Virus record (IMG/VR): IMGVR_UViG_3300010148_005374
Location: 1 to 61,467 of that record
Length of the DNA: 61,467 bases
Reading direction: 5' to 3' (one strand)
From: a virus
How positions within the stretch are numbered: the stretch's first letter is position 1; the number at the start of each line of letters is the position of its first letter. The translations under genes and the position numbers were made by a program. This document shows, piece by piece, positions 39,220 to 46,638 of the stretch. The notes beneath the pieces were generated by a model. That model ran no database searches. It was given only the letters and a program-made list of their open reading frames with translations, and was not told the origin of the DNA.

Positions 39220-40168
39220 CAATCATACTCCTGTTTTCTTCAAACCACTCAATCGTTTCTTGAATACCTTCTTCAAGGCTAATTGTTGTCTCGAACCCTA
39301 CTTCTTTTGCACGAGCAGAATCAAGGATTCTCTTCTTGTCCCCAGTTGGCTTGTCTGTCTGCCAGACTACATCAAGATCCTTAGGGCATTTGTCAACAAC
39401 GATATCCACAATCTGCTTGATTGCGATCCCTTCACCACTTCCAAGGTTAACAGGTTTTGTTACTTTATTGTCTACCATATGAAGCATACCCAAAGCTACA
39501 TCTCTGGAGTGGATAAAATCTCTAATCGGAGAGCCATCTCCCCAAACTTCCAGTTTATCGTTTTCAAACGCTTTGCGAATCAACGAAGGGATGACCATTG
39601 CATTCTCTGGGTCAAAGTTATCGTATGGTCCGTAAACGTTTGCGGGCCTTACAATTGAAACACAGTCCCAACCATATTGGATACTATATGCTTCTGCTTG
39701 CAACTCTCCAATTCTCTTAGCCCAGCCAGCAAACCTATCGTTGTTCGACGGAAAAGTTGACCAAACATCATCTTCTCTGAAGACTTCCGCTGGATGATAA
39801 ACGCCCACACTACTAGTATACAAATACCACTTTACTCCCGCACGCCTTGCTGCTTCCATCATATTGGTATTGAACTGGAGCATAGGAACCATAAAGTCTG
39901 CTGGCTGTTCCTTGCACATTTTTGGGGAGCCTTTAACGCCCACCAAGTTAAAAACATAATCCATACCTTCACAAACTTCCTGACAAGCAGAAAAGTCTGT
40001 AAGATCTGCAAGCTTGTACATCACACCGTCAGGCAGTCCCCTCGGAGGGTCCAAAGATACAACGTATACCTTAGCCCCTCTCTCCACTAACAGATCAACA
40101 AGTTGGCGACCTATCATTCCAGTCCCGCCAGTAACTAAAACACTTTGGTTTTTAAAATCAACAGTCAT
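39191..40168 (-). CDS. GDP-fucose synthase/ColC-like SDR (325 aa)
   Basis: Extended SDR. TGGTGMIGRQLVDLL is the cofactor loop, NLVGVKGSPKMC and YTSSVGVYHP match Fcl/WcaG-like proteins, and RPANVYGPYDNFDPENAMVI is a GDP-fucose-synthase hallmark. The expected YxxxK is replaced by ANALOGUE-type sequence: K151 lies in a FAGWAKRIGE stretch, and the residue four before it is A147. The nearest aromatic is F146. This pattern is also common in a subset of related proteins, so it may be a lineage trait. It probably acts after the GMD-like and ColD-like enzymes, as ColC does for colitose. It starts with ATG at 40168 after GAGG. Confidence 0.78.
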   Translation of the reverse strand: MTVDFKNQSVLVTGGTGMIGRQLVDLLVERGAKVYVVSLDPPRGLPDGVMYKLADLTDFSACQEVCEGMDYVFNLVGVKGSPKMCKEQPADFMVPMLQFNTNMMEAARRAGVKWYLYTSSVGVYHPAEVFREDDVWSTFPSNNDRFAGWAKRIGELQAEAYSIQYGWDCVSIVRPANVYGPYDNFDPENAMVIPSLIRKAFENDKLEVWGDGSPIRDFIHSRDVALGMLHMVDNKVTKPVNLGSGEGIAIKQIVDIVVDKCPKDLDVVWQTDKPTGDKKRILDSARAKEVGFETTISLEEGIQETIEWFEENRSMIDDRHNAFRK

Positions 40169-41333
40169 TTATAACCTCACACAATTTAATAATATTTTCT
40201 TCTTCAAGTTCAGTATGGTTACCAATATAAAGCCCAAAATCATGTATGTGATCTGAGATTTCTAAGTCACCTACAATCCTATGATCGTACTTTTCTAGAT
40301 AAGGTTGTCTGGCTTGGTTGCCACCACCAGCAGTTCCAATGCGATACTCTACTCTTTCTTGTTGCAAAACAGAGCAGACTCTCTCAAACAAATCTTTATC
40401 TTTTTCTCTAAGAATTAGTGGCAGTGCAAAACTACTGTTTCCTTCTTCAAGATAGTTTGTTTGAAATTTGCTAGTATCTAAGTTACTAATCCAAGTCTTA
40501 AAATTTTCTGCTCTAATCGTAGCTGCCCTATCTAGCCTTCCTAATTGTTCAAGGCCCAACACAGCATTAAATTCTGTATTCCTCAAATTATAGCCAGGAA
40601 CAGCAAAAAGAAATAAAGGATTTAAGTCTGGGTATTTCGCTGTATATGTGTTATACACTTCATCCCCAGCTTCTCTAATCATTCCATGTGACCTAAACAT
40701 CTTTGCTAGCTCATAGATATTCTTGTCATTTGTGCAAACAACCCCGCCTTCAACTGTTGTAATGTGGTGCCCAAAATAAAAAGAAAAGTTTGACATATCG
40801 CCAACAGTTCCAATTTTTTTCCCATCAAACGTAGCGCCGTGAGACTCGCAACAATCCTCAATCAAAATTAGGTTGTGTTTTTCTGCAAGTTCTACAAGCT
40901 TGTCAGTCAAGCCATTAAAACCTAAGGCGTGAACAAGAACAATGCCAACTGTTTTGTCTGTGATTGCGTTTTCAATATTTTCAGCAGTGATGGCCAGACT
41001 TTCTGGGTCAACGTCTACAAACACAGGGGTCATCCCCAAATTGACTACTGGGGCAATATCAGAAACCCACCCAATGGGTGGAACAATAACCTCGCCATCT
41101 CCTTTAATCTCTTTCATAATTGAAGTCATAATGTAGTTGGCAGACGCACCAGAGTTTACAAAGACTGTATACTTAACTCCAAGCCAATCAGACCAAGCTT
41201 GCTCAAACTTTTTTACATACTTTGATTGAGTAAATCTAACATTCGGCTCTTGAAGCCACTTAATTAGAGCAGCTTTATCCTCCTCTGTTATATTGTCATT
41301 TATCAAAGGCCAGGAAAAACTATTTTGTTCCAT
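40158..41333 (-). CDS. GDP-4-keto-6-deoxymannose 3-dehydratase-like, ColD family (391 aa)
   Basis: DegT/DnrJ/EryC1 fold enzyme that probably removes the C3 hydroxyl with pyridoxamine phosphate. The PLP lysine of this fold is replaced by His189 in SFYFGHHITTVEGG, as in ColD of the colitose pathway (SFYSHHIATMEGG), which uses that His as base. Other ColD-like features: NSGASANYIM, LVHALGFNG, LIEDCCESHGATF, VPGYNLRNTEFNAVLGLEQL, and GLYIGNH near the end. The ATG at 41333 has GGAG six bases upstream; upstream ATG/TTG options overlap the previous gene further. It is followed by Fcl/ColC-like SDRs and preceded by a split PDH-like ThDP enzyme. Confidence 0.88.
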   Translation of the reverse strand: MEQNSFSWPLINDNITEEDKAALIKWLQEPNVRFTQSKYVKKFEQAWSDWLGVKYTVFVNSGASANYIMTSIMKEIKGDGEVIVPPIGWVSDIAPVVNLGMTPVFVDVDPESLAITAENIENAITDKTVGIVLVHALGFNGLTDKLVELAEKHNLILIEDCCESHGATFDGKKIGTVGDMSNFSFYFGHHITTVEGGVVCTNDKNIYELAKMFRSHGMIREAGDEVYNTYTAKYPDLNPLFLFAVPGYNLRNTEFNAVLGLEQLGRLDRAATIRAENFKTWISNLDTSKFQTNYLEEGNSSFALPLILREKDKDLFERVCSVLQQERVEYRIGTAGGGNQARQPYLEKYDHRIVGDLEISDHIHDFGLYIGNHTELEEENIIKLCEVINDC

Positions 41334-41856
41334 AGAACTCTCCATGTTCAATTATTAATGTTGATTTTGAATCTGGTCTTTCATAAGCCTCCTTGAAGGC
41401 TGGGAATATATCCTCTGGCTCATAAAGATCAACAACATTTACCTCGGTTAACATTTTGCGAAAAGCCTCTGTATGATCCTGGGTATGTTGTGGTCCTGCA
41501 TCAATAGGGTTTTTTGTACCGACAGCAACCCTTATAATCACACGAGGAGTCATTTCTCCCTTTGACATATCTCTCATCTTATCAAGATGGTTTACTAGTT
41601 GATTACAGGCTAAGATAAAGAAATCAAATCGAGGATACATTGTGATTGGCACATATCCTTCTAGGGCCATCCCTGTTGAGATGCCCATCTGTGTTTCCTC
41701 AAACACAGGTAGTTCAATTCTTTTTTCATCGGGTACTTCAACTAGGGTGCTAGAAATTGCGTGTCCACTAACCTTACAAGCTTGCCCAAGAAATATTGTA
41801 TCTCTTTGTTTTGCAAGCCAGTTCATTGATCTGATAAGTTCGCTTTTATATTTCAT
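41320..41856 (-). CDS. ThDP-dependent enzyme, PDH E1-beta-like (pyrimidine-binding) subunit (178 aa)
   Basis: Pyrimidine-binding half of a thiamine diphosphate enzyme. The catalytic Glu is E54 in PVFEETQMGISTGMAL (canonical SEQ/E..GMA pattern), with LEGYVPITMYPRFDFFILA as the following strand and RVAVGTKNPIDAGPQHTQDH in the active-site loop. It has only 178 residues, so the E1-beta C-terminal domain is missing. The start at 41856 forms a TAATG junction with the E1-alpha-like gene. It is the partner of the next gene and neighbours ColD, so it may transfer a two-carbon unit to a 3,6-dideoxy-4-keto sugar; that is inference. Confidence 0.8.
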   Translation of the reverse strand: MKYKSELIRSMNWLAKQRDTIFLGQACKVSGHAISSTLVEVPDEKRIELPVFEETQMGISTGMALEGYVPITMYPRFDFFILACNQLVNHLDKMRDMSKGEMTPRVIIRVAVGTKNPIDAGPQHTQDHTEAFRKMLTEVNVVDLYEPEDIFPAFKEAYERPDSKSTLIIEHGEFYGTK

Positions 41857-42482
41857 TAAAAATTTACCCACTTTCCTGTTCCGTGGTGAGGATATTCCAT
41901 TTCATACTTGTAATAAATAACGCCATCAGGCACCTCTTGTTTTTCACCCCAGGCCATATCTGTTGGAGTGTGGACGCTCATATCATTATCCTCGACAACC
42001 CACTGAATAGGTAGGTCAAAGTTCTTACTATATTTGTAAGCCTCGTGGAACACCCCTGTCTCCATAGTCATATCGCCAACAAAGCACCAAACACGATTGT
42101 TTTTGCCTTTTTGTTTGATCCCCAAAGCGACGCCTAATGCGAGAGGTATAATACCACCAACAATCGATGATGCATAAAAGTTTGGTTTTAGATTATTAGT
42201 TCCCATACTTCTTCCCTCTACAATTGAATTAAACAATTTGTCAGGATCAACTCCGTGCAAAAGAGCGTGATAATGGTTTCTCCAAGGAACAAAAACCCAG
42301 TCATCGGGACTTATATACTGAAATATTTCTATTAGTTCATTTTCATTATTCTTAGCTAGATGAATTGGTCCTTTAATTTTTCCGGCTTCATATGTCTCTT
42401 TAACTTTTGTCTCAAAATCAATTAGATCCTGAGGAGTCAAAGACACCTCTCTAACTTTCTCTAAATGGTTAGGTATGTTCAT
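41856..42482 (-). CDS. ThDP-dependent enzyme, PDH E1-alpha-like (ThDP-binding) subunit (208 aa)
   Basis: Carries the ThDP-binding signature GDMTMETGVFHEA to EDN (residues 136-166; canonical GDG...NN). Also seen: WRNHYHALLHGVDPDKLF and SSIVGGIIPLALGVALGIKQ, both typical E1-alpha elements. It is shorter than PDH E1-alpha (about 320-360), lacking the C-terminal extension, as its partner also does. ATGA junctions on both sides couple it to RmlC-like and E1-beta-like genes. I infer an acyl- or ketol-transfer role in sugar branching; central metabolism is unlikely because no E2/E3 is present. Confidence 0.83.
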   Translation of the reverse strand: MNIPNHLEKVREVSLTPQDLIDFETKVKETYEAGKIKGPIHLAKNNENELIEIFQYISPDDWVFVPWRNHYHALLHGVDPDKLFNSIVEGRSMGTNNLKPNFYASSIVGGIIPLALGVALGIKQKGKNNRVWCFVGDMTMETGVFHEAYKYSKNFDLPIQWVVEDNDMSVHTPTDMAWGEKQEVPDGVIYYKYEMEYPHHGTGKWVNF

Positions 42483-42961
42483 TTATCCCTCGCCTGTAAA
42501 ATTGGATTGTCTATTGGCCAGTTTATACTAACACGAGTATCATTCCACTTTAAGGTAAATTGTTGATCAACATCTGAATACTGTCCTTCGTATGCTAGTT
42601 TGTAGCTAAAGACGGCAGAATCGCTCATAACACAAAAACCATTCCCAAAACCAGGAGGCAATAAAACCTGTCTTCTATCTTTGTCATCAAGCATCATACA
42701 ATCCCATTTCAAATAATTTTTTGATTCTTGTCGATTGTCAACTACAACAAAATACAATTCACCTTGCAGGCAACTTACTAACTTCCAAGTCTTATAGTCG
42801 CCATGAATTCCTCGTATAACATTTTTTCGAGAAGAAGAAAACTTATCGTGTACAAAGTTTAAATCTACTGGGAATGTATTCTTTTTATATGTTGTCCAGA
42901 TATCTCCACGATACTCCCTAAACATATCAGCTTCAAAAATTTTAACTTCTGAAAAAAGCAT
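42479..42961 (-). CDS. RmlC-like nucleotide-sugar 3,5-epimerase (160 aa)
   Basis: Cupin-fold epimerase. Features: FREYRGDIWTTY near the start, NVIRGIHGDYKTWKLVSCLQG (the conserved RG-H motif with catalytic His in the RGIHG strand), VLLPPGFGNGFCVMSD and the KLAYEGQYS Tyr motif. It is short for RmlC (about 180). Similar proteins act on GDP-linked 4-keto sugars (C3/C5 epimerisation of GDP-6-deoxy-4-keto-heptose in Campylobacter), which would fit the GMD-like gene here. It starts 2 bases after the upstream gene and overlaps the E1-alpha-like gene by ATGA. Confidence 0.83.
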   Translation of the reverse strand: MLFSEVKIFEADMFREYRGDIWTTYKKNTFPVDLNFVHDKFSSSRKNVIRGIHGDYKTWKLVSCLQGELYFVVVDNRQESKNYLKWDCMMLDDKDRRQVLLPPGFGNGFCVMSDSAVFSYKLAYEGQYSDVDQQFTLKWNDTRVSINWPIDNPILQARDK

Positions 42962-42963
42962 TG

Positions 42964-43362
42964 CTACCAGCTAATATCCCAGTCCTTAAAATCGGCAGCT
43001 AAACAATCTATCTTATAATCTTTTCGTCCGCCAGCAATCTCTTGAATTTTATTTTTGGCCGTATTACGAATACCATTAAGACCGTGAGTTAATTCCAAGT
43101 TGTTACCATCCTTTATACCTTTTCTATAATTTGATTCGTTATGCCAAATATGAAGATTCATCTGGGATAATACAACCACGGCTCTGATAACTTCTGCGTC
43201 TACATTTTTTGTTTCTTTTAGACACAAATCTATATCGTGAACAATGTCTTTAATCTCTTGTGCATATTCTTCTTTGTGATCAGTAATAAACACCTCTTTA
43301 AGTTGGGCGATAGACAGCCTATCAATCAATTCTGAGAGTGTTGGTAAATATTTTCTAGTCAT
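42964..43362 (-). CDS. Uncharacterised protein (132 aa), possibly DUF4254-like
   Basis: A helical protein with a distinctive internal pattern: LSELIDRLSIAQLKEVFI, IWHNESNYRKG, LELTHGLNGIRNTAKNKIQE, KIDCLAADF. The W-H-x-E followed by N-x-x-RN pattern recalls DUF4254 proteins found in lipopolysaccharide loci, but the match is only a resemblance. It overlaps the GT10-like gene by eight bases and lies two bases upstream of the RmlC-like gene, so it likely takes part in sugar biosynthesis or transfer. Confidence 0.6.
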   Translation of the reverse strand: MTRKYLPTLSELIDRLSIAQLKEVFITDHKEEYAQEIKDIVHDIDLCLKETKNVDAEVIRAVVVLSQMNLHIWHNESNYRKGIKDGNNLELTHGLNGIRNTAKNKIQEIAGGRKDYKIDCLAADFKDWDISW

Positions 43363-44278
43363 CTAGTAGCTCCGGAAATTCGTTTATTAAGTTTGTAGCA
43401 AAAGTATCATCCATTGAGATGTATTTTTTAGCTAGCTCATAGTTTTCTTTAACTGCATCAAGTTTACTTTCGTACAAGTTTTCAGAAAGATTGTCAAGTA
43501 TATTAAAAAGCTCTTGCCCTGTGTTAAAATGTAAAATACCGTCTTCATTAAAATATTCACCAATATTTGGACAGCCCCAAAAAATTGGAATTGTACCCTG
43601 TCGGAACACATCTACCAAAGTTTCTGTAAAATAGTTTTTTTCACTCGAATTCATAATCGTAATACTGAATCTGTAATCCTGTAGAGGTTCGTTTTTTCCC
43701 TCTCTAATGGCTCCAGCAGTTCTTCCAGATATGCTTTTCCCAAAGGGTTGATATCCACCACCCCACATATCAACTTCATACCTACCCTTAATAGCTTCTG
43801 CTACTTTGTGTCTCAGTCTGTGTCCACGGGTTAAAACTTGTTTAGACGCAATCATTGATAGCATTTTACTCTTTTTATGAATACCCGCATCCTCATGTGA
43901 GACCCTCGATGTGCCGATCAGGTTTTTAACATACTTGTCACCTCTTGACAATAACTCCTCATCAAAAGTAAAAATCTTATCAAATTTGTGCTCAACTCGC
44001 TTAATTTGTTCGTAGGCCCAATCATGTACCCCACGACACTCAACAATAAAAGCAACCTTGCGTTTTGACTTAACTTTATCCACCCAAGGGTCAACTAAAT
44101 TTTTATCGGTAAACACTGTAATACCGTTAAATTCTGGATATCCCATTCCAATACTTTGCTTCATCCATTCAATCTTTTGAGGTTCAAATTCGCTTGAAAA
44201 ATTGTGGAAGCCCCAAAATTCATCATAAAATTCTGGAGTGAGATTATCAAATAAATTTACCTTTACTTTTTTAGTCAC
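43355..44278 (-). CDS. GT10 (fucosyltransferase-like) glycosyltransferase (307 aa)
   Basis: The C-terminal half carries the alpha-1,3-fucosyltransferase (GT10) signature: YRFSITIMNSSEKNYFTETL then VDVFRQGTIPIFWGCPNI (residues about 203-240), matching the family's acceptor/GDP-fucose-binding 'YKF...EN...Y.TEK....G..P...G'. The N-terminus lacks a signal peptide or transmembrane anchor. Donor is probably a GDP-6-deoxy or GDP-dideoxy sugar made by the neighbouring GMD/Fcl/ColD-like set. Translation probably starts with GTG at 44278, because the next in-frame ATG is well inside the domain; a GGTGG site precedes it. Confidence 0.85.
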   Translation of the reverse strand: MTKKVKVNLFDNLTPEFYDEFWGFHNFSSEFEPQKIEWMKQSIGMGYPEFNGITVFTDKNLVDPWVDKVKSKRKVAFIVECRGVHDWAYEQIKRVEHKFDKIFTFDEELLSRGDKYVKNLIGTSRVSHEDAGIHKKSKMLSMIASKQVLTRGHRLRHKVAEAIKGRYEVDMWGGGYQPFGKSISGRTAGAIREGKNEPLQDYRFSITIMNSSEKNYFTETLVDVFRQGTIPIFWGCPNIGEYFNEDGILHFNTGQELFNILDNLSENLYESKLDAVKENYELAKKYISMDDTFATNLINEFPELLDD

Positions 44279-44636
44279 CTTTTACCACCCTATAACTGTC
44301 ACTATCAAAATGTTGTGTTGAAAACTCAAATAATTCTGAATCTTCTAACGCTATCATTTGATGTCTTAGTCCCACATAAACATAGAAGTTATCTCCTGGG
44401 TTAAGGACCACTTCTTTTGCTTCGTCAAGACTATCTGTGTCTCCATACTTTACAATCATTCTACCAGACTGCAAGTAAAAAACTTCATCTTTTATTTTAT
44501 GATAATGCCAAGAGCATCTTTTATCTTTGTTAAAGAATAGTAACTTGCCACAATACTCCTCTTTGTTAACGATCCAACGTTCAAAGCCCCAGCCTTTGTC
44601 AACGTGTTTCATATCTAGTGAAACTTTGTTTACCAT
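44271..44636 (-). CDS. Cupin-domain protein (121 aa)
   Basis: Single cupin: GWGFERWIVNKEEYCGKLLF, CSWHYHKIKDEVFYLQSGRM (metal-binding HxH and E) and LNPGDNFYVYVGLRHQMIAL (second motif with His). Resembles the C-terminal cupin of type II mannose-6-phosphate isomerase/WbuC-type proteins, which act on sugar phosphates or serve as small epimerases. Its exact substrate cannot be inferred. It overlaps the GT10-like gene by 8 bases and the PtmA-like SDR by 7. Confidence 0.8.
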   Translation of the reverse strand: MVNKVSLDMKHVDKGWGFERWIVNKEEYCGKLLFFNKDKRCSWHYHKIKDEVFYLQSGRMIVKYGDTDSLDEAKEVVLNPGDNFYVYVGLRHQMIALEDSELFEFSTQHFDSDSYRVVKGD

Positions 44637-45457
44637 ACTGTTTTACCACCATCAATAACCATATTCTCACCAGTCATATAGGTGCTAGCATCCGAGCACA
44701 GAAATGCAATCGCACCTTTATATTCATCAATATGGGCCATTCGACCCATTGGGATAATATTAGATAATTTCTTAACAAATTCCTCTGGGTGATCATTGTA
44801 GACACCTGTTGGACTTAGGCAATTAACTCTAATGTTTTTATTTGCAAAATATACGGCCAGATATTTTGTCATGCCAATAATAGCCCACTTCGCTGCTGAA
44901 TATGTAATTGGCTTAACATTTTGCATATCTTCTGCAACGTCTGGCTTTCTATAAATTCTTTGATCTGGGGCGATGACACCAAGGTCAGAGGAGATATTAA
45001 GAATTACACCCCTTTGGTCATTCTCTAGCATTTTGTTAGCAGCAACTTGCGAACAAATAAAAGTTCCGTTAACGGCTGCATCAATACCCTCTGACCAATA
45101 CTCTTGAGACATTGTTTCAAACCTTGAGTCTGGTTTAAGTCCACCGCCCTTTTTAACCTTTGGATCTTTGGCTGCATTGTTAATCAAAATATCAATGGTA
45201 TCATATTTTGAAAATACTTGTTCAACTTCGCTCTTGTTTGTTACATCCATACGATGAGAAGTAGCTACAAGTTTACCATATTTTTTATTCAACTCTTCTG
45301 CTCTGGTAATTGCTCGATCCTCGTGATGATCTGTTATGACCACCTGTGCTCCACATTCAATTAGTGCCTCTGCATGTTTTGGCCCCAGCAATCCACCGCC
45401 GCCAGTTATTAGTGCTGTTTTACCAGTCAAATCAAATAAGTCAGGAGTTCGTTGCAT
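44630..45457 (-). CDS. SDR oxidoreductase, PtmA-like (275 aa)
   Basis: Classical SDR: TGGGGLLGPKHAEAL (cofactor loop), NNAAKDP, ISSDLGVIAP (catalytic Ser), TYSAAKWAIIGMTKYLAVYF (YxxxK) and LCSDASTYMTGENMVIDGGK near the C-terminus. The pattern with IPMGRMAHIDEYKGAI matches PtmA-type proteins of flagellin modification and legionaminic-acid loci. ATG 45457 is preferred: AAAGGA lies six bases before it, whereas the longer frame would need TTG. Adjacent to NeuA/NeuB-like genes, it likely belongs to the nonulosonic-acid block. Confidence 0.85.
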   Translation of the reverse strand: MQRTPDLFDLTGKTALITGGGGLLGPKHAEALIECGAQVVITDHHEDRAITRAEELNKKYGKLVATSHRMDVTNKSEVEQVFSKYDTIDILINNAAKDPKVKKGGGLKPDSRFETMSQEYWSEGIDAAVNGTFICSQVAANKMLENDQRGVILNISSDLGVIAPDQRIYRKPDVAEDMQNVKPITYSAAKWAIIGMTKYLAVYFANKNIRVNCLSPTGVYNDHPEEFVKKLSNIIPMGRMAHIDEYKGAIAFLCSDASTYMTGENMVIDGGKTVW

Positions 45458-46214
45458 GATATATCCTTTCAAAAATATTCTTATGCTGTTTCATAGTCAT
45501 CAATTCAGAGCCCGTAACACCACGAGCAGTCTGCATAGTGTATAGGTTATTATAGTTTAGGGTTGACAAAGTGTTAAAAATCTCATCAAACGGAGTATCG
45601 CCGCTAAGTGGGATAACAGTTTTTGCGTCAAATGTCCTGTCCTTCAAATGAACGTTACTTATCCTGCTGTGTGTTTTTTGGATATAATCCTTATGGTCAA
45701 TCCTTTCAGAGGTTATGTTTCCTGTATCATAGGTAATCCAAAAATTATTACTTTCCTTAACTATATCTAAAACATTCTCTGCTGTAGTTTCGGCCTCAAA
45801 CGAGAAATTTAACCCTGGGTATTTGTCAGCATATTTTAGTATTTCTTGTTTAAATGCTTGTCTTCTTTGTGTGTCGTATATGGCACTCTTCTCTAGTAGT
45901 GGAACTGTAACCCACATCACTTTATTGTCAATAGCAGCTTTACAGATTGGGTCTAAGTTATCACGCAAAAATCCACTTTGAGTGAATCGATCATCAACAA
46001 GATTATCAGCACATAGTGAACTGATAGGAAATCTAGAACAATCCTTAGAGAAGATTGCATTATAACCAAAAGATCTAGTTGTTACAATCCACTCAATGTG
46101 GTTCAGTCCTAAGTTTTTTGCCCTATCAAACTCCTCTTCCCAACAAACTGGAAATTCTTGAATACCACCGTCTTCAGGTCTAAGTAATCTTCCTTGTATC
46201 ATTCCAAGTTTCAT
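45441..46214 (-). CDS. TIM-barrel sugar isomerase/epimerase-like (AP endonuclease 2 fold, 257 aa)
   Basis: Xylose isomerase-like TIM barrel. Seen: LGMIQGRLLRPEDG at strand 1, NLGLNHIEWIV, FSFEAETTAEN, ITYDTGNITSE and VHLKDRTFD (metal-ligand positions Glu, Asp, His of the family). It probably interconverts keto and aldo sugars or acids. The ATG at 46214 follows GGAGG and shares one base with the VOC gene's stop (TGATG). Genes of this type occur in sialic/legionaminic-like biosynthesis operons, but no specific substrate can be assigned. Confidence 0.78.
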   Translation of the reverse strand: MKLGMIQGRLLRPEDGGIQEFPVCWEEEFDRAKNLGLNHIEWIVTTRSFGYNAIFSKDCSRFPISSLCADNLVDDRFTQSGFLRDNLDPICKAAIDNKVMWVTVPLLEKSAIYDTQRRQAFKQEILKYADKYPGLNFSFEAETTAENVLDIVKESNNFWITYDTGNITSERIDHKDYIQKTHSRISNVHLKDRTFDAKTVIPLSGDTPFDEIFNTLSTLNYNNLYTMQTARGVTGSELMTMKQHKNIFERIYHATNS

Positions 46215-46636
46215 CAAATTTCCTCCACTAGTTCTATAAAAGTTCCATCGGGATCTTTACAAAAAACAACCCTTGCAAATCCATCTGGTGAATATTGTGG
46301 CTCACTAACAAACTCAACTCCTGTTAACACAAGGTCGTTATATGTTTTTTCTAAATTGTCAACAGTCATAGCAAAATGAGTGCAACCAATATTGGTTAAC
46401 CTGCCTGGTGTCGGCATCTCCTGGTGATTTTTAAAATGAAGAAGTTCCACCATCCCCCCATCCCTCAAGCTCATTTTAACTGTATTGACCTCGCCATTAT
46501 CTATAGAGAGTAAACTATCAATGTAAGGGCCAGACTCTATCATATCTTTTTTTATCTCAAACCCCAGACTCTTGTAGAAGGCTATGGACCTCTGCATATC
46601 TGTTACAACTATTCCAGTATGTCTAATGTTTAACAT
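46214..46636 (-). CDS. VOC (glyoxalase/dioxygenase) family protein (140 aa)
   Basis: Compact VOC protein: NIRHTGIVVTDMQRSIAFYK with the metal-binding His, then a beta-alpha repeat; CTHFAMTVDNLEKTY (second His), and KDPDGTFIELVEEI (final Glu), so three metal ligands are visible. It could act as isomerase, epimerase or lyase on a small acid or sugar. Placed between the class III aminotransferase and the TIM-barrel gene, it likely belongs to the same pathway. Confidence 0.83.
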   Translation of the reverse strand: MLNIRHTGIVVTDMQRSIAFYKSLGFEIKKDMIESGPYIDSLLSIDNGEVNTVKMSLRDGGMVELLHFKNHQEMPTPGRLTNIGCTHFAMTVDNLEKTYNDLVLTGVEFVSEPQYSPDGFARVVFCKDPDGTFIELVEEI

Positions 46637-46638
46637 GA

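Noticed and set aside
41320-42482. E1-alpha/beta-like pair considered as a pyruvate or acetoin dehydrogenase
   Set aside because: Both subunits are short, no E2 or E3 is nearby, and the neighbours are all nucleotide-sugar enzymes.
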